Source: JADJNW01 sp964517145 (GTDB taxonomy: Bacteria > Bacteroidota > Bacteroidia > Chitinophagales > Saprospiraceae). From it: a stretch of DNA of 64,000 bases. The notes under the pieces were generated by a model. That model was not told the DNA's origin, ran no database searches, and saw only the letters and a list, made by a program, of their open reading frames with translations. Shown here piece after piece: positions 53,518 through 61,611 of this stretch (its first letter is position 1; every line of letters starts with the position of its first letter). The DNA lies in the NCBI GenBank assembly GCA_964517145.1, contig CAZFBN010000008.1:1-64000 (forward strand). The letters run 5' to 3'. Position numbers and translations under genes: made by a program.

Positions 53518-54645
53518 ATGAGGAATATTTTTGTGGCTGCAACAGGTCAACACGTCGGAAAAACCACGTCCACACTGGGTTTGGTGATGAATTTGTTTGA
53601 AAAAGGTTTTCGCGTAGGCTATTGCAAACCTGTTGGTCAAAAGCTTATTAGCATGGATGGCTGGATCGCTGACAAAGATGCGGTGTTGTTTTCTGATTTT
53701 TTAAAATTCAACATAGACCCGGAGTTGCATAGTCCGGTCATCATCGGTCCAGGAATCACCAAAAAATACATAGACGATCCCTTGCAATTTGATTATGAAC
53801 ATCGGATTTTAAAAGCAGCTCAACTACTTGAAAATGAATACGATATAGTCGTTTATGAAGGCACTGGGCATCCAGGTGTAGGCACGGTGGTGGATTTGTC
53901 GAATGCAAAAGTGGCGAAAATGCTTGGCTGTGGCGTGGTGATGATTGTAGAAGGTGGCATTGGCAATACCATTGATCGGCTGGAAATGAGTCTGGCGTTG
54001 TTTCGGGAGCAAAAGGTGCCAGTGCTGGGAGTAATTGTGAATAAAGTTTTTGCAGATAAAAAAGAAGAAATTGAATATTATTTGCGCAAAAAATTTGATC
54101 AAATTGGCATTCCACTGCTAGGCGTGATGCCGTATGATGAAGTGCTTTCCTTCCCGATTATGGATGCGATCAATCAGGCGGTGGATGGGAAAGTGGTTTT
54201 AAATGAAGATTATTTAGGCAATCGGGTCGAAGATATTGTTGCCGGCTCCCTCATTGACGAAGATGAATTTTTAAATTCTAAAAATATTTTGCTGGTGGTA
54301 AGCTATCGCCGTTTGGACGAAGCGCTTGAAAAAATTGATGAAATTACTAAAGCAAATGATTTTACAGAGTCTCCTTTATCCGGCTTGATTGTAACGAGCG
54401 ACGGACGCCACGAGCGCTGGTACGAGCGGGCGGATTTTAACAAACCTTATTTAATTGAAAATCGTATTCCGGTGATTACCACCACGTTGGATACGTATGG
54501 TTCTGTTGTAAAAATCAGCCGAATTGAAGTGAAAATTAATACCAAAACGCCCTGGAAAATCAAGCGAGCGGTAGAGTTGATCCGAACGTATGTGGATATG
54601 GATTTGCTGATTGAGCAGCTAAATGTAAAAAATTTTATAAGCTGA
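53518..54645 (+). CDS. P-loop NTPase (BioD/phosphotransacetylase N-domain-like) with DRTGG-like tail
   Basis: 375 residues from the ATG at 53518; a TTG seven codons upstream is possible. P-loop FVAATGQHVGKTTSTLGL (about 4-21) and IVVYEGTGHPGVGTVVDLSNA (near 109-129) match the dethiobiotin-synthetase-like fold seen in the N-terminal part of long phosphotransacetylases. The C-terminal 120 residues resemble a DRTGG domain (SLIDEDEFL, LSGLIVTSDG, IPVITTTLDTYGSVVKIS). It is a common stand-alone protein in Bacteroidota, perhaps a regulator of acetate metabolism; no pta/ackA is adjacent. Confidence 0.8.
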   Translation: MRNIFVAATGQHVGKTTSTLGLVMNLFEKGFRVGYCKPVGQKLISMDGWIADKDAVLFSDFLKFNIDPELHSPVIIGPGITKKYIDDPLQFDYEHRILKAAQLLENEYDIVVYEGTGHPGVGTVVDLSNAKVAKMLGCGVVMIVEGGIGNTIDRLEMSLALFREQKVPVLGVIVNKVFADKKEEIEYYLRKKFDQIGIPLLGVMPYDEVLSFPIMDAINQAVDGKVVLNEDYLGNRVEDIVAGSLIDEDEFLNSKNILLVVSYRRLDEALEKIDEITKANDFTESPLSGLIVTSDGRHERWYERADFNKPYLIENRIPVITTTLDTYGSVVKISRIEVKINTKTPWKIKRAVELIRTYVDMDLLIEQLNVKNFIS

Positions 54646-54653
54646 CATTTATC

Positions 54654-54684
54654 GGCTATCAGGGCAATTATATCCCTGATAGCC
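54654..54684. terminator. Bidirectional hairpin between the P-loop gene and mdh
   Basis: GGCTATCAGGG (54654-54664) and CCCTGATAGCC (54674-54684) are perfect 11-bp complements with a 9-nt loop, 8 bp after one stop codon and 20 bp before the other. Confidence 0.8.
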
Positions 54685-54704
54685 AATAAATTACAAGATT
54701 CAAT

Positions 54705-55646
54705 TTATGCTTTTACTAAATTGTCGTACACATCCATTACCACTTTTACCGCAGTTGCCGAATCATTGAGCAATTGCATCTCATCCGCATTCAGCTTCAC
54801 TTCTATCACTTGCTTGATGCCGCCTTTGCCCAGTTTTACTGGTGCACCGACATAAACGCCATCAATGCCGTACTGCCCTTCCAATTTTAAGCAAACCGGG
54901 AACACCCGATCTTCGTCTTTCAAAATGGCTTCCACCATTTGTGCTGCCGCAGCGCCCGGCGCGTACCAAGCTGAGGTGCCCATGAGCTTTACCAACTCCC
55001 CGCCACCAACTTTTGTGCGTTCTACAATGGCATTCAATTTTTCTTCATCTATCAATTCTGTTACCGGAATGCCTGCTACTGTGGTATAACGCGGCAGCGG
55101 CACCATCGTATCACCATGACCACCCATCAACAAAGCCTGAATGTCCTTCGGCGACACTTGCAATGCTTCTGCTAAAAATGCCCGATAGCGCGCTGTATCC
55201 AAAATACCAGCCATACCGAATACTTTGCTTGCATCCAAGCCCGAGGCTTTGTGCGCCGCGTAAGTCATCACATCCAAAGGATTGGAAACCACAATGATAA
55301 TCGGATTGCTGGAATGCTTCATAATGTTTTCCGTCACCGACTTCACGATGTTCGCATTAATCGAAATTAAATCATCACGACTCATCCCCGGCTTGCGCGG
55401 TACACCAGCAGTGATCACCACAACGTCTGAATTAGCGGTTTCTTCATAATTCACCGTACCACGCAGGTAAGTGCTGTAGCTATCAATGGGTGCTTGTTGC
55501 CACATATCCAGTGCCTTGCCTACCACCATGCCTTCCGCATTTGGAATGTCAAGCATTACAATTTCTTTTACAATATCACGGTGTGCCAATACATTTGCAC
55601 AGGTAGCGCCGACATTACCAGCGCCTATGATGGTTACTTTACTCAT
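54705..55646 (-). CDS. mdh: Malate dehydrogenase
   Basis: Oxidises malate to oxaloacetate with NAD in the TCA cycle. The 313-residue protein has the Rossmann motif IIGAGNVGATCANVL at 6-20, the substrate loop GVPRKPGMSRDD at 81-92 with the malate-specific Arg84, the catalytic Asp near 150 in the DTARYR segment, and catalytic His177 in MGGHGDTMVPL. The RKPGM loop fits malate rather than lactate dehydrogenase. It belongs to the LDH-like MDH clade common in Bacteroidota. It is monocistronic. Confidence 0.96.
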   Translation of the reverse strand: MSKVTIIGAGNVGATCANVLAHRDIVKEIVMLDIPNAEGMVVGKALDMWQQAPIDSYSTYLRGTVNYEETANSDVVVITAGVPRKPGMSRDDLISINANIVKSVTENIMKHSSNPIIIVVSNPLDVMTYAAHKASGLDASKVFGMAGILDTARYRAFLAEALQVSPKDIQALLMGGHGDTMVPLPRYTTVAGIPVTELIDEEKLNAIVERTKVGGGELVKLMGTSAWYAPGAAAAQMVEAILKDEDRVFPVCLKLEGQYGIDGVYVGAPVKLGKGGIKQVIEVKLNADEMQLLNDSATAVKVVMDVYDNLVKA

Positions 55647-55667
55647 AATGAATGATTTATATTAGGT

Positions 55668-55790
55668 TTATTAGGAGAATAAGGTGATTGGGAAATAAGG
55701 GAATAGGGGAATAAAGCAATAAATAAGCATACAACTAATTACTTTATTTTCCTATCACCCCATCACCTAATCACCCTATCACCCCCAAAA
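55668..55790. repeat. Composite hairpin of GGTGATTGGG/CCTATCACC units
   Basis: Left half: AAGGTGATTGGGAAATAAGG and GGAATAGGGG. Right half: CCTATCACCCCATCACC and TAATCACCCTATCACCCCC. It lies in the divergent gap between mdh and the first metalloprotease gene. Confidence 0.55.
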
Positions 55791-55816
55791 TCGCTGCAAT
55801 TATAGCACTTTTTTAC

Positions 55817-55824
55817 TAGCTTTG
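55817..55824 (+). promoter_or_regulatory. Promoter -7 box for the metalloprotease cluster
   Basis: TAGCTTTG fits TAnnTTTG; transcription would start about 90 nt before the ATG at 55924. Confidence 0.4.
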
Positions 55825-55923
55825 TTAGCCACAAGACGAAAGAATTAGCAGCTTTTCGTAATCTCTAAGTGTTTCCTTTTGTTAATTTCACGTTCCCAAT
55901 AGTAAATCCGAAAATATTCAATA

Positions 55924-57441
55924 ATGATAAGATTCTATACCTGGATCACGCTTATTTCATGCTGGAGCTTGAGTGCCCCAATCGCACATGCGCAAACCTG
56001 CGGCACCCTGGGCGCAGAAGCGGAAGCTATTAAAAATAGATTGCTCCAAAACAAGGCGGTTTTGTCGTCGGGGCTAGTGCGTCCGCGTGACATGCAATAC
56101 ATTCCAATCAAATTTCACCTGGTAAACAAAACCGATGGTTCTGGCGGCATTTTGCTGCGCAATGTGCTCGACCAGCTTTGCGCGCTCAACAATGATTATC
56201 AAAGCTTTGGAATTCAATTTTACATTAAAGATGAATTTAATTTTATAAATGACGACCGCTTGTATTCTCATCACTATAATTATCGCAACATGATGGAAGA
56301 ATACCGCGACGAAAATGCGATGAACATTTGGATTGTGGATAATGCAAATCCAACAGGAATTGATGGGTACGTCGCCGGATACTATACAAATTCAAAAGAT
56401 TGGCTAGTGATTCAAAAAGATGAGATTAAATCTTTTACTTATACATTACCCCATGAAGTTGGGCATTTTTTTGGATTGCTGCATACTTTTAATGGTTGGG
56501 AAAGTGCCCCCTGGACGCCCGAAACATTTAGCAATCCGGCACCTGCTACTTCGCCTGGTTCCATTCCAACCGAGCGACAGGATAAAGTAAATTGTGAGAC
56601 AAGTGGCGATTATATTTGCGATACGCCCCCCGATTATAATTTTGGCGCGTATTGGCTCGATTGCAATTACAATGGTGGTGCCAAAGACCCTGCCGGTACG
56701 TTGGTCAATCCGGATGAAAGCAATTTTATGGGTTATTTTGATGCTTGTATTCGCAGTGAATATCATTTTTCGTCCGACCAAAAAATGCTGATGCAAGCCG
56801 ACATGATGAATGAAACGCGCACTTATGTTCGTACTGCCTATACGCCTGATTATCTGCAATTTAGCGGAGAAGCACAACAAGAACTACCCACACCCGGCGC
56901 GAGTGTTTCTATTTACAACAAGGTTGATTTTTTATGGACGGAAGTAGAAGGTGCGAATCAGTATTTGCTCGAAATCAGCACCTCTCCAGCTTACGGTACG
57001 TCCACAACTAAATCCTTTATTACAACCGAAAATAAATGGACGGTTGAAACCTTAGCGCCTAATAAAACGTATTACTGGCGGATACGTCCATTCAACGAAT
57101 ATTACACCTGTACAAATAACGGGGCTTCTAAAAGTTTTAAAACGGGCAATCAAACAACGGCTGTGCAGGAAATTCAGGAGCTAAACGCCTGGAAAGTTAC
57201 CCCCAATCCGGTGAAGCAGGGCGAGCCCTTGCAGTTAGTGTTTAATATTGGCAAGGATTTTGAAGCGACCCTGGTGCTATTCAATGCGGTCGGACAAGTC
57301 ATTACCCCCCTCGGCAAACATCGTTTTTTAGCTGGCTATCAAGAAAAAACAATTCCTACCCAGGCACTGCCTGCGGGGGTTTACCTGCTTTCGATTCAAA
57401 CGGAAACAGGGCGGAGCGTACAAAGGGTAATAGTGCATTAA
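55924..57441 (+). CDS. Type IX secreted M43-like metalloprotease, copy 1
   Basis: A 505-residue exported protein. The signal peptide is about 1-24 (cleavage near AHAQ). The catalytic domain has the complete zinc motif HEVGHFFGLLH at 177-187, followed by a Cys-rich part (CETSGDYICDTPPDYN) and the Met-turn FMGYFD near 269-274. A fibronectin-like domain (about 330-412; YYWRIRPFNEYYTC) precedes the type IX sorting domain (ITPLGKHRFLAGYQ, GVYLLSIQTE). M43 members include cytophagalysin-like proteases. First of three tandem genes; probably a surface or extracellular protease. Confidence 0.88.
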   Translation: MIRFYTWITLISCWSLSAPIAHAQTCGTLGAEAEAIKNRLLQNKAVLSSGLVRPRDMQYIPIKFHLVNKTDGSGGILLRNVLDQLCALNNDYQSFGIQFYIKDEFNFINDDRLYSHHYNYRNMMEEYRDENAMNIWIVDNANPTGIDGYVAGYYTNSKDWLVIQKDEIKSFTYTLPHEVGHFFGLLHTFNGWESAPWTPETFSNPAPATSPGSIPTERQDKVNCETSGDYICDTPPDYNFGAYWLDCNYNGGAKDPAGTLVNPDESNFMGYFDACIRSEYHFSSDQKMLMQADMMNETRTYVRTAYTPDYLQFSGEAQQELPTPGASVSIYNKVDFLWTEVEGANQYLLEISTSPAYGTSTTKSFITTENKWTVETLAPNKTYYWRIRPFNEYYTCTNNGASKSFKTGNQTTAVQEIQELNAWKVTPNPVKQGEPLQLVFNIGKDFEATLVLFNAVGQVITPLGKHRFLAGYQEKTIPTQALPAGVYLLSIQTETGRSVQRVIVH

Positions 57442-57526
57442 AAAGACGAGAAACGTTCCTTTAAGTTATAATCATTGAATAATAATCATAATTGTGACCT
57501 AATTATTTAGCACATTATTATAAAAA

Positions 57527-59005
57527 ATGAAAAAAACAATACTGTCGGTGCTGCTCTTGGTAACAATGTTAGCCGAAGGGAAAACCCAAAATCATTGGTG
57601 TGGCGCTCCGATAAGTTCTTCCAAATGGATGGAAACTTATTTAAGAAATCGAGCCGCTTATCCAAAATCAAACGAAATATTATACGTGCCGCTTACCATT
57701 CACTTAGTGGGTACCAATGATGGGAAAGGATATGTTTCCATAAAAAAAGTTTTGAATGCGTTTTGCCGATTGAATCAAGATTTTGCACCAACTAATATTC
57801 AATTTTATTTAGCAGGCGACATTCAATATGTAAATAACACCGCTTATTACAATCATGATTATACCTATATCGGGGCGAGCATCGGTCGGGATCATAATAT
57901 TGACAAAACCATTAATTGCTATTGGGTTGCTAATGCTGGTGGCAGCGGCGTAGCGGCTTATGCCTTTTTAGGCGGCAATACCGTAGTGCTTGGGCAAAAT
58001 AATGTAAATGAAAATAATACTTTTTGGGCACATGAGATGGGGCACGCGCTCGCGCTGAATCATACTTTTTATGGCTGGGAAGGGTATGACCATAATTTCG
58101 CCATTAATGCGCCCGATACGGTCAATTATCAACGCCCGGTAGAACTGGTGGATCGCAGTAATTGTTCAGAAGCTGCGGATGGTTTTTGTGATACGGCACC
58201 CGATTATTTAGAAATTGGGCAATGGCAATGTAATGATTCTTTGCAGAGCGCTTATTTACAAAATGACCCAAGCGGTGAAAAATTTCGTTCGGATGGCACG
58301 CTGATTATGTCTTATGCGGAATGTTCCAATCGCTTCTCGCCTGAGCAAATTCAAGCGATGCGCGCGCATGTGCTTACTGAAAAACAGCAGTTTCTTTACA
58401 ATCAGGCACCTTTGGCAGCCTTAGATACGCTTTCCATCGAATCCTTTTTTCCACAAAAGGGAGATACCATTGCTGCCACAGATGTAAAATTAGAATGGCA
58501 AGCCTTACCTGGTGCCACGCATTATTACATCGAAGTAAGCCGTTTTGCAAGTTTTCCGGGTAATTTGACGGATACTTATATCACTAATTCCAATTTCCTT
58601 CATCTATTTACGCTTGTAAATAACCGAACTTATTATTGGCGTGTAAAAGCATATAATGCTTTTTATTTTTGCAGCCCGGTGAGCCCGACCAGCACTTTCC
58701 GCGTTGCAACCCCTGCGAATACAACACCTACAACCCATTTGGAAACTGCTGATTATTTTAAAATTTTCCCCAATCCATTGGCTGCTCAGCAGGATTTACA
58801 TATTGATGCTCAGCTATTTGAAAATACCAAACTAACGTTTCGCTTGTATGATCTGGCAGGAAAAATGCTGCAAACAGCACAATACCAAGCAATAGCGGGC
58901 GCTCAACATTTTACATTCACTCCAAAATTATTACCTCGGGGTGTCTATATTTTAAATATTATTGCTAATAATATTAATAAAACTGAGAAAATTATTATTC
59001 AATAA
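57527..59005 (+). CDS. Type IX secreted M43-like metalloprotease, copy 2
   Basis: A 492-residue paralogue 85 bp after copy 1. The signal peptide is about 1-21. The zinc site is HEMGHALALNH (169-179): both His-Glu pairs and the third His are present, but the usual Gly (HExxHxxGxxH) is Ala, which may lower activity. The CSEAADGFCDTAPDY segment and the Met-turn MSYAEC follow. A fibronectin-like domain (YYWRVKAYNAFYFC) and a type IX C-terminal domain (GVYILNIIANNINKTEKIIIQ) end the protein. It is closer to copy 3 than to copy 1. Confidence 0.87.
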   Translation: MKKTILSVLLLVTMLAEGKTQNHWCGAPISSSKWMETYLRNRAAYPKSNEILYVPLTIHLVGTNDGKGYVSIKKVLNAFCRLNQDFAPTNIQFYLAGDIQYVNNTAYYNHDYTYIGASIGRDHNIDKTINCYWVANAGGSGVAAYAFLGGNTVVLGQNNVNENNTFWAHEMGHALALNHTFYGWEGYDHNFAINAPDTVNYQRPVELVDRSNCSEAADGFCDTAPDYLEIGQWQCNDSLQSAYLQNDPSGEKFRSDGTLIMSYAECSNRFSPEQIQAMRAHVLTEKQQFLYNQAPLAALDTLSIESFFPQKGDTIAATDVKLEWQALPGATHYYIEVSRFASFPGNLTDTYITNSNFLHLFTLVNNRTYYWRVKAYNAFYFCSPVSPTSTFRVATPANTTPTTHLETADYFKIFPNPLAAQQDLHIDAQLFENTKLTFRLYDLAGKMLQTAQYQAIAGAQHFTFTPKLLPRGVYILNIIANNINKTEKIIIQ

Positions 59006-59034
59006 AATTTGCATTAAAATTATAAAAATTAAAA

Positions 59035-60504
59035 ATGAGACAGCTTTTATTACTTACAACGCTCTTATTATCGAGCCAGTTATTTACCCAAGCTCAAGAA
59101 ACACAGTGGTGCGGCACGCCTGCAACCGCTTCTAAATGGACTGAAAATTATTTGAGTAATCGAACTGCATTTGAAAAATCGGACGAAATATTATACGTAC
59201 CCGTTACCGTTCATGTGGTTGGCACCGATGCTGGAGAAGGTTATGCCTCTTTTAAATCCATCCTCGATGCTTTTTGTACGCTCAATGCTGATTTTGCAAC
59301 TTCCAATGTTATATTTTATTTACAAGGTAATATACGCTATATCAAGAACAGCCGTTTTTATAATCATACGTCCAGCAACACGGGTAGAACTTTTGCAAGA
59401 CAAAATAATATTTCAAATACCATCAATACTTATATTGTTGAAAATGCTGGCGGAGCAGCAGGTTATGTAGGCGATATTAGTTCCGATTATTTAGTAATCA
59501 AAAAAGCAGAATTTACCAGCGGCAATCATACCTGGGGACATGAAATGGGACATGCACTTGGATTGTATCATACTTTTTTTGGTTGGGAAACATATGTACA
59601 TGATTATTCACAAAATGCACCAAGTGTTGTAAATAACAACCGTGCCGTAGAACGCGTAGATGCTAGTAATTGTAAAAATGCAGGCGATGGATTATGCGAT
59701 ACGTCTCCAGATTATTTAAAAGATCGTTGGGATTGTAATACAAATACGGAAAATATTATACAACGCGACCCGATCGGTCAAACCTTCCGCTCGGATGGAA
59801 CGAACATAATGTCTTATGCAACAGACAATTGTACCAATCGTTTTAGCGAAGAACAAAAAGCGGTAATGCGAGCGAATTTAAAATCGACAAAAGTCTTTTT
59901 CCTAAGTAGCGCTCAGCCGCTTCCATCGCTCGATACATTGCAGGTCGAAGCGATTGCTCCCGCCACCGGCGCTGCGGTAGATGCTGCTGCGGTAGAGTTG
60001 GAATGGACGAAGCTTCCGGTCGGAACAAATTATTTAGTGGAAGTAAGTATTTATCCTAATTTTGTAGTATCCGCCACTGATACTTATTTCTCACAAACTA
60101 ACAAATTGACATTGACAGGTTTGACTAAAAATAAATCTTATTACTGGCGCGTTCGACCTTATAATATCAATAGCACGTGTAGCAATTTTTCAAAATCGAG
60201 CAGATTCCGTACCAGTCTTACCACTGCAACTGAAGAGCTGCAAACCGATATTGATTTGGCAGTTTTTCCGAATCCAGCAGCAGCAGGGCAAACCTTTACC
60301 ATCAGCGCCAACTTACCAGAGCGCAACCGTTTGAATATCCGTTTATTTGATTTAGCTGGAAAATTAATAACATCAGCAACATATGATGCCCTTGCCGGTG
60401 AAAATCAATTGCCTTTTGTGCCAGGTGAGTTGTCGAAAGGTATTTACATACTACATGTAACTTCGGATCATATCAACGCCGTAAAGAAAGTTATTATTCA
60501 ATAA
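59035..60504 (+). CDS. Type IX secreted M43-like metalloprotease, copy 3
   Basis: A 489-residue paralogue only 29 bp after copy 2, so the two are surely co-transcribed. The signal peptide is about 1-20 (FTQAQ). The zinc site HEMGHALGLYH (169-179) has the canonical Gly. Then KNAGDGLCDTSPDYL, Met-turn IMSYATDN, a fibronectin-like domain (YYWRVRPYNINSTC) and a type IX C-terminal domain (GIYILHVTSDHINAVKKVIIQ). The mature start WCGTPATASKW is shared with copy 2. A strong terminator ends the unit. Confidence 0.88.
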   Translation: MRQLLLLTTLLLSSQLFTQAQETQWCGTPATASKWTENYLSNRTAFEKSDEILYVPVTVHVVGTDAGEGYASFKSILDAFCTLNADFATSNVIFYLQGNIRYIKNSRFYNHTSSNTGRTFARQNNISNTINTYIVENAGGAAGYVGDISSDYLVIKKAEFTSGNHTWGHEMGHALGLYHTFFGWETYVHDYSQNAPSVVNNNRAVERVDASNCKNAGDGLCDTSPDYLKDRWDCNTNTENIIQRDPIGQTFRSDGTNIMSYATDNCTNRFSEEQKAVMRANLKSTKVFFLSSAQPLPSLDTLQVEAIAPATGAAVDAAAVELEWTKLPVGTNYLVEVSIYPNFVVSATDTYFSQTNKLTLTGLTKNKSYYWRVRPYNINSTCSNFSKSSRFRTSLTTATEELQTDIDLAVFPNPAAAGQTFTISANLPERNRLNIRLFDLAGKLITSATYDALAGENQLPFVPGELSKGIYILHVTSDHINAVKKVIIQ

Positions 60505-60612
60505 TTATATAAATAATGGAGTATTTTTAATTATTTATTTTATACTTGTACAATACTGATTATTAGGTATTTAATATGAAATTATAAATAAAATAGGCTC
60601 GATTGCTTCAAT

Positions 60613-60644
60613 GGTGATACGTTATAATGATGTATCACCTTTTT
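60613..60644 (+). terminator. Rho-independent terminator of the metalloprotease cluster
   Basis: GGTGATAC (60613-60620) and GTATCACC (60632-60639) pair perfectly, followed by TTTTT on the + strand. It ends at the stop codon of the convergent DUF4442 gene. Confidence 0.8.
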
Positions 60645-61191
60645 ATTTCTTTTTCGTTTTAAACGACCATGTAATTTTCATCTCACAAGCTACGTCTCCA
60701 TTGGGCAAGGTGCCAATTGAAGTGGCTGTAAACTGCTGTGCGTCCCCGCTGGCAATGGCTCGATCAATAGTTTCAATCAATGCAACCCCTTGATTGCATA
60801 AAAAAGTGACCTTCGCATCTGCTTTTTTGTAAAATTGCGCTTCAACATGAACCACCAGCATCGAAACTTTTTCACGTCCTGCCAAACCGATCAACGCCAA
60901 CACCCCTGTGGACAACTCCGCGGCACCTGCCAACGCAGCAAAATAAGTAGAACGAAAAGGATTCTGCGACCGCCAACGAAAAGGGAGGCTTACTTCCGCC
61001 TGTTGCGGAGTGCAATGCTTAATGCGCACGCCCCAAAAATAAAGAGAAGGCAGCTTTTGTAAAAAATACAAACGCATTTTCCAAGGCGTATTCAAATTGC
61101 GAATCAGTGTTTGCACAGCTGGTGACGCCGCATTGAATGCAGTTGCTGAAAAACTAGTGGTTGGCATAACAGCAAATTTTATTTTCATCAT
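60643..61191 (-). CDS. DUF4442 hotdog-fold protein
   Basis: A 182-residue thioesterase-like protein. The hotdog core has VRIKHCTPQQAEVSLPFRWRSQNPFRSTYFAALAGAAELSTGVLAL near 55-100 and KADAKVTFLCNQG near 122-134. It lacks a clear catalytic Asp, so activity is unknown. Two adjacent ATG codons start the frame (61191, 61188), and a third at 61167 (MPTTSFSATAF) is also possible; all leave the domain intact. It is convergent with the metalloprotease cluster. Confidence 0.8.
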   Translation of the reverse strand: MMKIKFAVMPTTSFSATAFNAASPAVQTLIRNLNTPWKMRLYFLQKLPSLYFWGVRIKHCTPQQAEVSLPFRWRSQNPFRSTYFAALAGAAELSTGVLALIGLAGREKVSMLVVHVEAQFYKKADAKVTFLCNQGVALIETIDRAIASGDAQQFTATSIGTLPNGDVACEMKITWSFKTKKK

Positions 61192-61230
61192 TCTCCCATC
61201 ACCCTATTCACCAATCAACCTATCCCCTAC

Positions 61231-61554
61231 TCACGCTTGCGCCTTAGGGGTATTAAAACTCATCGGCGGAAAGGGCGGCTGCTCCGGCTCGTCGATAAAA
61301 CCAAATTGTTGCTCGTATTTTCTCACATTATCGGCGAGTGCATTCAACAAACGCTTCGCATGCTGAGGGGTCAAAATAACACGGGCTTTCACCTTTGCTT
61401 TGGGTACGTTGGGCATAATGCGCACAAAATCAAGCACAAACTCCGATGGTGAGTGCGAAATAATGGCAAGATTGGAATAAACGCCCTCCGCCATTTCTTC
61501 CGACAATTCTATATTTAGTTCGTTTCTATTTTGATTTTTCTTGCTATCTTCCAT
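61231..61554 (-). CDS. DUF3467 protein
   Basis: A 107-residue protein of the DUF3467 family. The pattern LNIELSEEMAEGVYSNLAIISHSPSEFVLDFVRIMPNVPKAKVKARVILTPQHAKRLLNALADNVRKYEQQFG (residues 13-84) is nearly the full family consensus. Structure is probably a small beta-sheet with a C-terminal helix; function unknown. It lies 57 bp downstream of topA on the same strand, so it may be in the same operon. Confidence 0.9.
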   Translation of the reverse strand: MEDSKKNQNRNELNIELSEEMAEGVYSNLAIISHSPSEFVLDFVRIMPNVPKAKVKARVILTPQHAKRLLNALADNVRKYEQQFGFIDEPEQPPFPPMSFNTPKAQA

Positions 61555-61611
61555 GTTAAATTTGTTATTGATTAACAGTTATTTATTATTTGCCTGTCGA
61601 ATGTCTGGCAT

